Assembly: GCA_027625915.1 (NCBI GenBank)
Contig: JANTQA010000015.1
Coordinates: 7,903,001 to 7,967,000, forward strand
Length of the DNA stretch: 64,000 bases
Direction: 5' to 3'
Origin: Anaeramoeba flamelloides
Lineage: Eukaryota > Metamonada > Anaeramoebidae
The position numbers were made by a program, and so were the translations under genes. Below, piece by piece: positions 34,733 through 47,399 of the stretch (the first letter of the stretch is position 1; the number at the start of each line of letters is the position of its first letter). The notes beneath the pieces are model-generated. The model made no database searches, was not told the DNA's origin, and saw nothing but the letters and a program-made list of their open reading frames with translations.

Positions 34733-36620
34733 AGAATACTATCATTTGTATGAAAATATTAAAAAACTACCCATTTCCCAGAATACACAGAAGATACAAA
34801 AACCCGATAGAAAGATTATCAATTACATATAAAAATTCCACAACCCGCGATAAATAATTAAAATCTGGGGTTCTTATTTTAATACTAGTGTTTGAAATTT
34901 AAGGAATATGTTTCGGATTTATCAAATGGTCCTAACCCCCTTTAATCCAATATCTCTTAAATTTTAATAGACTGATTTACCAAATATACCTTAATTAGTT
35001 TCAAAAAGTATTTTTTGTTTTTTTTTCAATGCAAAATGATTAAAAAATTATGATAAACCCAAATTTGAACACTCAAACAAGAAAGATTATAATCAAAAAG
35101 ATAAAGTACAGATATTTTCTAACTGAAAAAATGATGATCATTTCAAACATTTTTTAAAAAATGATAACTTTAAAAGATCGTTATGTATTGTATTTTTTAA
35201 CAGTAGGTTTTAAAAATTGTTCTATCTCTTCATAAATCAGATTAATTATAATGTGTTGTAATCTTCTCTTATCTTTTTTGGGTTTGATACTTCCCGTTCC
35301 CACTTAAATTGAAGTCCCCATTAACTCCCCTGAAGAGTATATCCCACCCAATATGATTTTTGAACAGAAAATATCCTTCCAAACATACAAAACCCCTCTT
35401 TTATTATTTCTATGATGTTTTTTTATATTGTACATTTTCTCTCAAAACCCATTTGTTCGTATCAAGACAATTTGAACCAAGTCCACCTCTGAAGTTTTTT
35501 AGGGGGTTTTACATACAATGATCAAATGAAAATAAAATTACAAAGATTAGTTAGTATTGTAAATTTAAAAAAAAAAACTTTGTTAGAAAAATAATAAACT
35601 TTTTTAGAAAGGAAATTGAGGCAAATTCAATTAAATATAAAATCCATTGTAATATCTTCTTTATTAATTTTTAGCCAGATTTTGATAATAATAAAGAATC
35701 CATAATACGAAATAACTAATTTCCAACATTTTGACATTTTAGAACAATTGCAAAAATACTCCAAAGTTACTTGATATACCTTTCAAGAAAAAATAGAAAA
35801 TTCTATCGAAAATTTCAAGGGTTAAAAATTGTTGGAAAGCGAAATTATCACAAAAAGCAGATTTTTTCCAAACTTTCTTTTTCTTTTTTTGATACAAGGA
35901 TTTACAATTTTAGGAAAAATATATCCACAATTCCTTCTGAGATCCAACTTGACAAAAATTTGTTAGATTAACTAACCCCTAAATACTGTTGATAGCACAC
36001 ATAATACCAGTTTAAATTTGTGACACAGTTCTTAAATGAGATATAATTTCAGCTTATTGTACTTGATTCATATTCTCAAATAGTTTTCACTTAGGGAGTA
36101 ATATTTCACCTAATCTGGACAAGTTTTCAATAAAAAAGAATCAAATGGATAATAATTGCATTAATAGATAATTAAAAACATTTTTCTATAAGGACCACTA
36201 GTAAAAAAAAAACCAAAAGAATGTGCAAATTGAATACCACTTTATCATTTAGATATCAGTAGAAAGTTTTTCACATAAAGGATTAAACAAATGAAAAAGA
36301 AAATATTATACTGGTTTCTTAAAGTACCCCAATTTAAAGAGTAATTTAATATCAAGGAGAATATAGAAAATTTTTTTAAAAAACAAGAAAATTTAAGAAA
36401 AAAATTTTGTACATGTATAGATGGTCAATATAAATTAAAAAAAAAAAAAAATTTGAACTCATTTTTTCTAAAAATCCTTCGAAAAATAATGTACTCATGT
36501 TAAAGTATCTTACCATTGATAACTTATTTAATCCGAAAAAAATTGGGTATTAAAAAAAACTCTGAAAGAATTGAAAAAGTAATTTTTTCAATTTTTATTA
36601 AAAATAAAACAAAAAACGAT

Positions 36621-37839
36621 TTAAGGGGGTAAACACATTACTCATTTTTTGAGTACCACCATTTATGTGATTCTGAATTCTTCAAATCATTTATTTAGCC
36701 ACACCAATTGATATTTTAATAAATACGAAAGTGGAATATATCCGAGTATAAGATATTTTCATACTAACAAATAAACGGAAATCATAAAATCAAAAAATTG
36801 ATCACGAAAAAAAAAAAAAAAAACCCTTTATTTCTTGCCCCTATCTGTAACATTTGATACAATTCCTTCTTCTTTATTTGGTTTTATTTTTAATTCTTTC
36901 ATGGAAACAATTCTATTTAGAAAATGTTTGATAAACAAATTACTGTTTATTGATTAAGAATTCCCAAAATGTAATTTAAAAATCCTATTTTCATTTAATT
37001 CATCTAATTCTAGTTTAGGTTCAGAAAATCAGAGATTTTTTTAACTTCTCTTGACAATAAGAGCTTATTGGACAAATTCGTTTGATTTTATTATTATTTA
37101 TTTTCCATTAAATTGAAGAACCCAAAATAATTCTGAATCGGATTGAAATTTTTTATTGAATTTTTCAATTATTTTGATATGGATCTTTTGTAACCTTTTT
37201 TTGATTCCAAGAATTCAACCCAAAGATATTAATTTTTGAAATAAAAGTCTTTATTTGGTTATTTTTGTGTGATAAAATATTTGAAATTAGAATTTTGAAA
37301 ACAAATTTGTATTAAAAAAATGTTTTGTAAAATAATAATAAATAGTAATGGTATCAGAAATTTAAGGGAAAAATTAGTCTATATTCATAAAAACTAAGAA
37401 GATAAAGAAAACAAATCTTCGAAAATAGACTTTTATCAATTTTTTGTTTTTTCATTCTTGATTTCAACAAATTTATTTGGAATAGTGATCTTTTCTGTTT
37501 GGTCTTCCAAAAGAAAATATTTGTTTGAATTACACACTTTTTCGGTTATTTTTTTAATGTTTTACTCTTTGATTAATTTCAATCGTTCTTATAAATACAT
37601 CTCGAGATCCAAAACCAAATTTAATAAAACCCAAAATTGAATCAAAAAAACTGTTCAAAAAATTGAAAAAGGAAATATTTGACTCTGAATTACTTTGGCC
37701 CTTTTCTTTTCATAAATAGACTCGCAAATGGAATTTTTGTTTTAAAGTTTCAATATCTGGTGGCACTCAAAAAATATTTTTCAGTAATTTTCACACAATT
37801 AAAATTTTTCAAAATGATAAAATTTAAATACTTCCTTAA
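36621..37839 (+). mobile_element. TTAA-type TIR element (family T1), copy B
   Basis: About 1.22 kb. It begins TTAAGGGGGTAAACACATTA and ends ...AATACTTCCTTAA, so both borders are TTAA or include it. Content is collinear with the reverse complement of 27359-28569, including the 60-codon frame at 37458-37640. Divergence between the copies is moderate and includes several small indels, so neither is a very recent insertion. Confidence 0.75.
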
Positions 37840-37979
37840 TTGAGAAAAAACTACTTCTAAACTTGAAACAAAAAAGAGTTAAAATTATGTTTATATTATA
37901 TAAAATATCTTAGATTATACAAATTAAACACAAGATTTTTTTTTGAAAATTCTAGTTTCTTCTTAACTAGTATAACAAA

Positions 37980-39000
37980 ATAAAATTGAAAATTTCAAGT
38001 TAGATAAAACTACCACACCCGCTACAATTTATTCTTTGATATCAACGTTTATTCATATATCACTAAGATTTTAGTACTTAAAAACCTTGAAACTATTATA
38101 TTTATTGTTGCTGATAGCACTGCGATTTTTCAAAGTCTCTAGTTTCGAAAAAAAAGTCTATTTTGGTGTTAAAAGTTTTAAAAGGATGTGACAATGGAAT
38201 TTTCTAATATTCAACTTCGATATTTATTTAAATATATAATAACGAATAGTTTTGAAAAGGATGAACTCTTCTAAAAAACCCAATTATGAAAAAAAAAAAA
38301 AAAATGATATAAATTAAAAAAAAACTAACTAAGGTGTCTGCAGAGTACCTAGGTTTTCTATTTCAAAAAGTAAAAAAAAACTCAGAACACTTCACAAATA
38401 AACAGAAAACTTAAGAAAACCTAACGGCACTTTTAGAGAATTCAAAAGAATTGAGAAAAATCATATATCTTAGTCAATTCGTTTAAATTATGAAAAAGTT
38501 ACCGATGGATTTTTTATTTTTCAAAATAAACAGAAAATTTTAATAAATTTTCAGTTTATATCAAAAAAAAACAAATAACTAACAGAAAATCAAAAAAAAA
38601 AAAAAAAAAAAAAACTTTCAATTTAGATCAAAAATAATTCTTCAATAGTCAAAATAATTGATTGTTCATTAGAAAGATATTTCTTAAATTTAAAATAAAT
38701 TTAAAATATAATAAAATGACCTCTTAGCTGTGAAAAAAATATATTCAATTTTATACTTTGAAATTAGAAAAAAAAATATAAATAGAATCTGGAAAATTGA
38801 ATTTTCCAACTTAAATTCTAAAATATCTCGAAAAATAATTTTTGATCAAAGTCTTGAATTAAAAATAGTGTTTATTCTAAGTGGGGTTATCAAAAAGTAA
38901 AAAATTAGTAAAATATTTAATTTTTTTAGGGAAAATTTTTTCGTGATCATGATATAAAAAATCAGCTTGATGTAAAAAAACCAAACAAAGAATTAGGTAA
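37980..39000. repeat. Large dispersed repeat R5, copy 3
   Basis: Collinear with 5760-7430 and 25440-26560, same orientation. It contains an HP hairpin near 38508-38580 and a second GAGTACCTAGG-bordered palindromic stretch near 38340-38420. It starts about 140 bases after T1 copy B. Confidence 0.55.
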
Positions 39001-39297
39001 ACTTTTCAAAATTACTTCTAAACACAAAAACTCACTCAACCAAAAGCTTTTCTTTTTTTTTTCAACTGATCAATGAAAAAAAAACACAAAGAGATAATTT
39101 TTAGAGTAAAAAGTCAATAAATGTTCTTTGGTTGATTCATTGCCAACTTTTATACTCATAGGATTACTTAAGTATTTTTTTTATATGTATTCACCTAACT
39201 AAGAAAGACTCTTGAATGAAAATTCTTACTTTTTATGTATGAAGCAACAAGAATTGGGAAAATTACCCCCTTTTTTTAGGAATCCAATTAATAATTG

Positions 39298-40669
39298 TTA
39301 AGGGAGTAGCTACACCATAAGACATGATAAAAATTCGAGAGAGATATGATAAGAACATTTTATTTTAGTGGAGTGTGATCGTAGATTCTCTAAAAAATTT
39401 TTTAAAAAAATTATTTGATATTTTAATTTTAGTATTGTTGAACAATTAAAAAATTGAGATTATATTGATAAAATAGTTTTTTTTTTTTTTTATTTTTTTT
39501 ATTAAAATAAACTTAATTCGATTAATTTGGACACAGTTTAAACAGTTGGAAAAATAACAATAACATGATTTACATCCAATTGGAAATTAATTTTAATTCA
39601 ACAAACTATTTCATTTTTTGTGTTTTTTGTTTTTGTTTTCATTTTCAATTTTTCAGTTACTTAATCCGTTTAGTTAGATCTGAAAATTTTTTATAGATGG
39701 TTGATAGATGGTTACAGTTGAGTTTCTTCAATTGAAAAATCAACATATAACTAGTGCATAGTATCTTATCATTTGATCGATCAACCATTGTTGGAGTAAT
39801 TTTAACAAATCTACCAATACACTCTTTCATTTCAGCTTGTTTCATTTTTTTTGGACACACCTGTTTTGATTTTTTATTTTTTTATTGTTTTCTTATATTT
39901 GGATGAAAAAGATTACTTAAAAAACCATTAATACTATGTTACTTAAATATGGTTACATATTACCTTTGAAAAAAATATAATAAATTGAGTTTTTTTTTTC
40001 CTATTTTTGATTTTCTGATGTGTCCAAATTTTTAGAATGGGGTTTAGTTTTTTTTTTTTGGGAGAAGATAATTTCAGATTCTTTGAATAAAAATTATAGC
40101 TATTTTTTGGTTTAAACTTTGATAACATATAATCATATTCACTTCTCATATTCCACTAAACCCAACGATTTAAAATCCTAACAAGTAATAATTTGACTTA
40201 ATTATTCTAAATTTGGAATCTTTTAGCTATTTAAGTCCCATTTATGTTTCCTTTTATATATTCTCTCAATTGTAATATTGTTGTTCTTTTTAAACAAAAT
40301 ATATTAATCCCCAATGCCACTAATATCAAATTATTTCTAATTGCTTTATGTTGCCAGGATTAAAAAAATCTCAAAAAATGATGAAAAAATAAAAAATAAA
40401 AAAAATAAACGCCACAATAGAATGTTGAGAGAAGGATAAAAGATAAGTTATTCAACATTCAAAACACTATTTTTTGCAATTCAACTAAACATTCTATTGT
40501 GGCAATTTCTTTGAGACTTTGATAAAAAAATTTAAAAAATCTAATGAATGAAGTACTTTAAATAATAAAAATCAATGAGGTACCACCAGAGTATAAAATG
40601 TTATTTTCTGATCCTCTTCAGAATTGCAAAAAAGTGAAAAATTTTTCATTACCGTGGCTACTCCCTTAA
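39298..40669. mobile_element. TTAA-type TIR element (family T2)
   Basis: About 1.37 kb. The left end is TTAAGGGAGTAGCTACAC and the right end is GTGGCTACTCCCTTAA, inverted over about 16 bp with one mismatch. The TTAAGGG.GTA terminus is shared with family T1, but the interior differs: it carries the R6 segment and a 93-bp palindrome at 40411-40503. No transposase was recognised. Confidence 0.65.
40411..40503. repeat. Small palindrome with 16-bp perfect inverted ends
   Basis: The left arm GCCACAATAGAATGTT (40411-40426) is the exact complement of the right arm AACATTCTATTGTGGC (40488-40503). The 61-bp loop contains a further TTCAACATTC word. It lies inside the T2 element, so it may be a nested MITE or an internal structural motif. 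Confidence 0.6.
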
Positions 40670-42056
40670 GGGACTCGTAAACCATAAAAACAATCTCCAA
40701 GCAAATTTAATAGCATATCAAAAATCTATTACTGCATTTTGAAATTACAAAATGGTAAAAACATGATTACTAAAAGAGTAAACTTGCTTTTAATACTATT
40801 TTCCCAAATGAATTATTGTTTTTAAAAGTTTGATCCCATTTTTCTCATTTTTGAAAAAGTTCAAAATTCAGCCTATTTCCGAATTATTTAAAAAAAAATA
40901 ATTTCTTTGAAAGAAGATTGAAATCTTAATATCTGTAAAGGAATTGCGCTAAAATATACTTCAAAAATAAAACCACTAAGTTCTATAATAACCCAGTTAA
41001 AAAAATCAACTTTTTTACAAAAAAAATACAATAATTATTTTGAACTTGTAAAAATATTTTTTTTTGATTCAAATAATAGTATAAATCAATTTTTTCTTTT
41101 GATTGAATAAAAAAATCTGAGAAAAAGAACCAAACAAACAAATTAAAAATTCTCCCAAAAAACTTTTGTAACACCTCGAAAATTCAATGTATAATCTAAA
41201 GAAATAATTTTTAATTTGATTATTTATAATCAATAATTAATTTCCCAATTTTAATTATTTTGATGGGTTATGAACCACACAAAGATTAAATTTATCAATA
41301 ATTTTTCAATTATTTCTCAATTTTTTCAAGATTTTCGATTAATTAAACAATTCAAATGCATATTTCCGATAATAAAAAAAATTATAGATATTATCAAATA
41401 CCTGATTTTAATAGAAATGTTTCCTTGTTTATACTCTTAATATTTGAAAAAGAATATTACATAAATTTTAAATTTCAAGGCATTTAATAAATATTTGTGA
41501 ATAAAATAAATGATCAATTTTTTTAGATCTTCAAGGATTCAATATTTGAGTTATTTATATTACATTTTTAAAATAAGATTAATGGTTCAAGTTATTTGTT
41601 CCTTCAGACTCCCAGAAATGACTAAAAGTGAGATTACTTCAAAATAAAAAATTTTTTGACAAATTTTTTTTTTTCTGATGATCCAAAAAAAGAAAAAAAA
41701 ATGGATCTGATCTTTTGATCTGAAATTTCAAATTGAGAAAAAAATTCTTTTAAAAATGTTAACTCAGTTCTCTAAAGTCAATAAATGAAGTTGCGTATTG
41801 TGGTTTAATTGTACACTTTTGTAAATAATTACTCTATTACCTTTGGGTAAAAAAATAAATAAGGTTTACTAGTGCCTGAACAAAACTAATTTTCTTGAGA
41901 AAATAATTGGGTGTTTTATACCAAGAAGTGAATCAACTATTTTATTGAATATCTTCTTCAAGTTCAAAGAAAAGAGAGAAAAATTGGAAATTAAAAAAAA
42001 AGAGTTAATATGCAGTTTTTCATTTTTTTCCTTATTCCAAGAAACAATTGAACTGA

Positions 42057-43202
42057 ATTATACAATCAAAAAGAAAAAGAAAAACAAAAACAAAAGAAAA
42101 AGAAAAAGGAAGAGGAAGAGGAAGGGGAAGAGGAAGAGGAAGAAAGAAAACTCAAGAGAAAGAAAAAAAGAAACAAAACAAGCAAACAAAAAAAAAACGA
42201 AGAGAAAATACCCAAATCCGCCAAAAAATCACTAGCTCAAGTTGTGAATATAATTCGATACCAAGTTCACCAGAATACGATCCGGAACCTACTCTGTATT
42301 TTCATACTTATAACGAAACTTCAAGCGAAACTGAAAGTGAGGGTGAATGTGAACGTTATTATAAACAGAGAAAAAAAAAAAAGCTGATCGAAATTCTAAA
42401 CACACAAGATCAAACATTAATCCCACATAACGATTATCAGGACAAAGTAAGCATCAAAAAGGAGTTAGAAACAAAAATCAAAAAGCAGTTAGTAACTTTT
42501 ATTATGAAATTAATGAACAATTGCGATTTCAAAAAATCACAAAGTCTCAAAAAGATAATGCTTAGCGATTTGTCCTCAAAAGAAAATGAAAAAACATCAA
42601 ACAAAAAGAAAAAAATGCTCAAATTAAAGCAAAACTATACAAAGCATTATGAAAAGATGATACCCAAAATTGTAAAGTTGGGAAGGGATTGGGAAAAGTC
42701 ACGACCGAGAAGAAGAGATTATAAAGAATATTATTTACTTGACGATCAAGATTGTGATGATTTGGTAGAATATATCCATCAAGGGAATAATTTTTTTTCC
42801 TTAAAATTCGAGAAAAAGATCTGACAACGATTTTTTAAAACAATCGTAAACATTATCTTAAACTGGGAATTAGATACCAAGATAAGCGACTTACCTAAAA
42901 GAAAAATCTGTGCGCAATATTTTCGATTGCTTTATGAAAACACTCCAATTGAGAGGAGATGCGAAAAGTTATATAACGAAATGATGATCAAAAAATACCA
43001 TAAATATCGAATAACTTTGGACTGTTTAACAAGAACTCGTTCCAGAAAAGCGATGTCTGATTTTGATGTTTTTCTTAAAAATTGGAGAAAAACAATTAAT
43101 TTTGAATCACAATATGCAAAATCAGGCTCTAAAAAAATACTATTTAAGTGTTTTAAAAAAGGAATTGGAAAAGTTATAAAGAATTTAAGACAAACCAGGT
43201 AA
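42057..43202 (+). pseudogene. Unrecognised basic protein ORF interrupted by one TGA
   Basis: One frame stays open from 42057 to the TAA at 43200-43202 except for a single TGA at 42822-42824. The first part is a Lys/Arg/Gly-rich stretch from a polypurine tract (about 42060-42170). Next come an acidic Ser/Glu segment (SSPEYDPEPTLYFH, ETESEGECE), a Lys-rich coiled stretch, and DWEKSRPRRRDYKEYYLLDD. After the TGA: ILNWELDTKISDLPKRK, CAQYFRLLYENTPIERR and a basic C-terminus ending KNLRQTR. Codon and residue use after the stop still look coding. No ATG exists at the 5' end of the frame, so an upstream exon or a lost start is needed. I do not recognise the family. It is either a decaying gene or one using TGA as sense. 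Confidence 0.55.
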
Positions 43203-46200
43203 AGAAATAATCTATTTTTTCAAAAATATTAGTATATTTAATAATGTTACTAGAAATGGATCTGTCTGTTTTTATCCTTTATCCTTTTCCAAATTAATTT
43301 TCAATTTTTGGATCAAAATCATTTTTTCGAATTTTGATCATTTTTTTTTTCTTTTAATTTGGAGTTTTTTGACAACCATACCTTTTTTCTCAAAATTTTT
43401 TTTTAAAACATTTTTTTGGGATTGTTTTTATTATTATTAAAAAATTAGTTTCTGAACACCCCTTTTTACAAAATCGATTATTTAGATATTCTTTCATAAT
43501 ATTAAAGAGTATTTATATTTTTATTTAATCCTATGATAGTTAAAAAGAAATTAAAGAATAGGAAACAATAATTTTTTTAAAAAAAATTCAAATGGTTTCA
43601 AAACTTTAAATTGTAGAGTTATTTGTTAATAATTCTTCTTGATTTTCAGTTAAATCGAAATGAGATTTTCCTCATTTCTAATGAGAAATTGGTAATAAAC
43701 TACCTTTCATAATAATTGGCACATTAAAAATCAAAATTTAAATAAAAATATTTTTAATAATTGAAGTTATCTATTATAATATTAAAATTTAGATTTTAAT
43801 ATTCAATACTATACTCAAGAGATATTTATTTTTTGTCTAAAAAAAAATTAAAAAAAAACAAAAAAACAGTTAAAAAAAATTGGGCCATTTATTTTGAATG
43901 AAGCATTACATAAAAAATAGAAAATTTAAAAAAGTAAAAAAAAACCTTTATCGATTCTCCTTCCATTTGAATAACTAAATCTAATCTCTTTTTCATATTT
44001 GAAACCAAATTTTGCATTAATTCATCTGTTACTTCTTTCCAATTTTTCATTTTCATTTTCCATTTTAACAAAACACTTTTGAAAAAATAAAAAAGAGAAA
44101 AAATGATTTATTTGCAAACTTTTCATTAAGAGAGGAAAAACTTCAAAACGATACAAAAGCAATTCATTATTTAAAGGTAAGATAGGCCATTTATTATGAA
44201 ATTTAGTTTATGATCATTGAAATAATGATTCATTAAGGTAAAGTAAATAATTGGTTTTTTTTTAGTTTCAGTGTGAAAAATTATAAAAAAAGCCACTATT
44301 TACCAAACCAAAACTACTTTTAATAAAAACTTTATAAAAATAGATCAGCTCTTTTTCTTAATAAAAAAAACTTTTTTTATAACATCTATATAACATTTTG
44401 GAAATAATTGAAAATCCATTTGAAAATTATTTTGTACCAATTTCAAATAATTTTAAATGTTATTAAAATTAACTCTTAAGGAACTCACAACATATATCTC
44501 TGGGTAGTGGGTTGATCATTTCTATATGTGTGGTATTTAATTGGATAAGTCACCCCCATTTATCAACTTTTGAGAAATGAAATTACCATTTATAAAATAA
44601 TTCTTTTTGTCGGCTTTACATTTTCTGTTAAAGATCTAATCATAATGGATTGAAAAAAGATAAGAAAAATTGACCGGGTATTTTTATTTTTTTGAAATAT
44701 CACTTTTAATACTTTCTATGAGATTTTATAAAGAAATAACCTTGGGACAATAATATTTTATCAAAATTTTAAAATATAAAACCCAATATGGGATCTCTTG
44801 AAATATCAGGAAAAAATTGATCATTTATTTTCTTTTTACTAATATTTATTTAATCTTGAATTTTCGAAAATTAGGTAATTTTCTTTTCCAATGCCAAGAG
44901 TATAAAAAATAAACTATTTTTATTTAAATAAGTTATTTGATAATATCTATTATTATTTTTTTTTATTGGAATTAATAATTTGTTTTCTTTTTATTTGTGT
45001 TTTTGAGTATTTTTAAAAAAGAATAAGAATATTAAACCCCACTGAAATTTTTAATCTTTAGTTTGTTAATGGCTCACTATAAGATTTTAAAGTGTGTTTT
45101 TAATCATATTAAAAATAATCACATTAAATAGTATTTAATGAGGTCATAAGTTGAGATTTTAAAGGTTTAAAAAAAGTATTTTCATGGATTTTTTAATTTG
45201 ATTGTTTGGTTGTTTGTCTTGTATTTTTTAGTTCAACAAAAAGAAAAAATTGATTTGAACTGTTTTTTGAATAAAGCAATTTTATTTTTTTCAAGTTTAA
45301 AATAATTACTGATGCTGGTATTGGGATTCTAAAGGTGGCAAAATTTTCAATTCCTATTCTTCAATTTCTGTTTCACACATAAGGCTACAAATTCCAGTCT
45401 CTTTCTTTGAAAATATCAATTTTTATAAGAAAAATTTGGAAAATGAAGTTAAAAATGTTTTTCTCTTTCATTCAAAGACCTGTGTTGTTTTGTTTATAAA
45501 ATTAAGTAGATTTTTAAATAATGCTATCCCAAAACTTTGTGGTTATATTTTAAAGTGTACTGTTCTTAGCCTCCTTCACAGACAAAAGGATTTCTTTTTT
45601 AAAACAAGAAAAAGAAATGTGTTGGGAAATAATTTGTGAGATTTGGAACTTTTCAGAGAAGGAAAAAGGTATCCAAGGAGTAAAAAAGGTAATTCATTTC
45701 GGAAAATATCTTGAAAAGAAAGTTTGGTTTTGTACTGATTCTTACTGCATTTTTTAAGATGTTGAAAATTTTTTTGAATTAGTTCTTAAATTTACTAGAA
45801 GACTATTTTTAGTTCACTACTCTTTTAACTGAATAGAAAATAATTCTCCAATTTTTTATTATCGAATCTGAAAAAAATCCTTTCTGAAAAAAAGAATTTT
45901 AACACAAACAATGGTAATTCCCAATATTTACCTTCATGTCACAAATAGTAAATGTTTATTTTACTATTTGTTTCAAAATAAATGGAACAAAATTTTCATT
46001 CAACTTTCCAAAAGAAAAAAAAAGATTTTAGAAATCGTCTAAAATTTCAAATTTTTGATTCAGAAAGGGAAGCTTAAATTATTCATTTGAATTTTTAGAA
46101 TTGTAGAATTTGATCTTTTCTATTAATTCTTGGAAGGTGTATTTTTTTTGGAAAGCGGAATGAAAATTTTGATCTTTTTGTTTTGAAATTAACAGTAAAT

Positions 46201-47399
46201 AGGAAAAATTTTTTTCTTTAGAATAATTTTTCTTCTCTTGATTTCGCTTTTTTTGGTTGCTAATAATTTCAATTTCTTATTCTGAACTGGTGAACGAATA
46301 ACTAATGGAAAACAATTATACCCTCTTTTCATTTTCCCTTTTCATTTTCAAGTTCGAAATTTTAACCCACTTCTTAATTAATCCTCTTTCTCAAAGAAAA
46401 CTCTCAAGTAATAAGAAGAGGAAATGGTTTTACATTTTTTCTTCTGAGAACAGCAAATTCTTTAAATTGAAAATGAAGGTTAAAAGTTTTCTCTAACTGT
46501 GTGAATGGGACACTTTTTCCACTCTGGATTTATTTTCAATTTTTTGTTGAATGTTGAACAGTTATTTATTGTTTTCGAATTTCTGTTTCCTATTTCAAGC
46601 ATTTTGATTCTTTTTTTAGAATGAAATTTTTTGTTATAAGAATGCTCCGGATTTTTACTAGTTTCCAATCTTAGTTCTTAACGAAAAGGTACCAAAGTTT
46701 ATGGAAACTCCAAAGTGATACTGCAACACTTTTAGAATAAATGTTTAAAATCTTTCTAATGAACAAGTTTTATCACAAATGTTGAGACACTCTTAGTTTA
46801 GTAATACTCGGATTTAGTCACTTAAAAATTCTTTTTTTCACAGAACAAGTGTTTTTTTTTCTCAACAAAAACCCTCAACAAAAAATGTGAAAACACAAAA
46901 ATTTAAAGCATGGTTTTTACACAGGCAAACATTAGTACATTTTTTGAATCAATGTGTTATTCTTTAATTTATTAGAGAGTGTTTTTAGTTTGAGAATTAA
47001 ATTTTACGCAAATAGAGTTTTTTAATTGCACTCAGAACAGAGGAGAGAAATCAAAAATCAAAAAACAAAAATAATTTGACAATTTTTATTTTCAAAATTT
47101 TTGTTGCTTTTAGGAAACAAAAGGCAACAGAAAAGAGATTTTAAAAAGTGGCACAAAAAAAACGTTTTTCAAAAGGAAACGGAAATAGTTCTATTAAAGC
47201 AAGTTTTTTTCTTTCGGAGACAATTCAAAACTTTTAAAAAAGGAAGAGACTTTTTTAAGTGTTCCAACCCCAAATTTTGAAAAAGTGTCTGTATGAAAAT
47301 GCTTAAGCCACTGAAATAAATTAGTTTGGTGAATTGAATTGAGGAAACCAAAAAGCGTTTCCTTTTTGGAAAATAAACCAACACCGAATCTGGATCTGC
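43203..47399. other. Intergenic region with R1 copy 3; otherwise no recognised gene
   Basis: R1 copy 3 lies at 43696-44210. The short frames at 45436-45639 (which begins at TTG, not ATG), 46305-46496 and 46480-46668 have somewhat mixed composition but no domains. They could be decayed coding sequence and are not called. The rest is A/T-rich DNA without visible structure. Confidence 0.6.
43696..44210. repeat. TIR element family R1, copy 3
   Basis: 515 bp. The left end reads TAAACTACCTTTCATAATAA, and the right end mirrors it through ...GAAATTTAGTTTA. The minus-strand segment KNWKEVTDELMQNLVSNMKK then RLDLVIQMEGESIK is intact (within 43889-44071). It is closest to copy 2 in the interior, but keeps the Asn-Trp pair that copy 2 lost. 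Confidence 0.7.

Larger units (their letters stand above)
32766..42056. other. Gene-free intergenic region rich in inverted-repeat elements
   Basis: No gene was recognised. It contains a long-armed inverted-repeat element (33848-34404), a TA microsatellite (34706-34732), T1 copy B (36621-37839), R5 copy 3 (about 37980-39000), a second TTAA-type element (39298-40669) and a small palindrome (40411-40503). Open frames at 33225-33482 and 35771-35971 are A/T-rich and lack family signatures. The stretches 32766-33840, 34735-36600 and 40670-42056 show only unstructured A/T-rich sequence to my eye. Confidence 0.65.

Noticed and set aside
39657-40149. Two minus-strand frames (67 and 68 codons)
   Set aside because: They lie inside the T2/R6 repeat and are not kept open in the R6 copy at 22440-23060 as far as can be read.
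45436-45639. 67-codon plus-strand frame with mixed composition
   Set aside because: Starts at TTG; no signature. TGA-separated continuation exists but loses coding character quickly, so it was not used as evidence for TGA recoding.
46305-46668. Two overlapping short frames on opposite strands
   Set aside because: A/T-driven composition without family signature; mutual overlap makes both unlikely.
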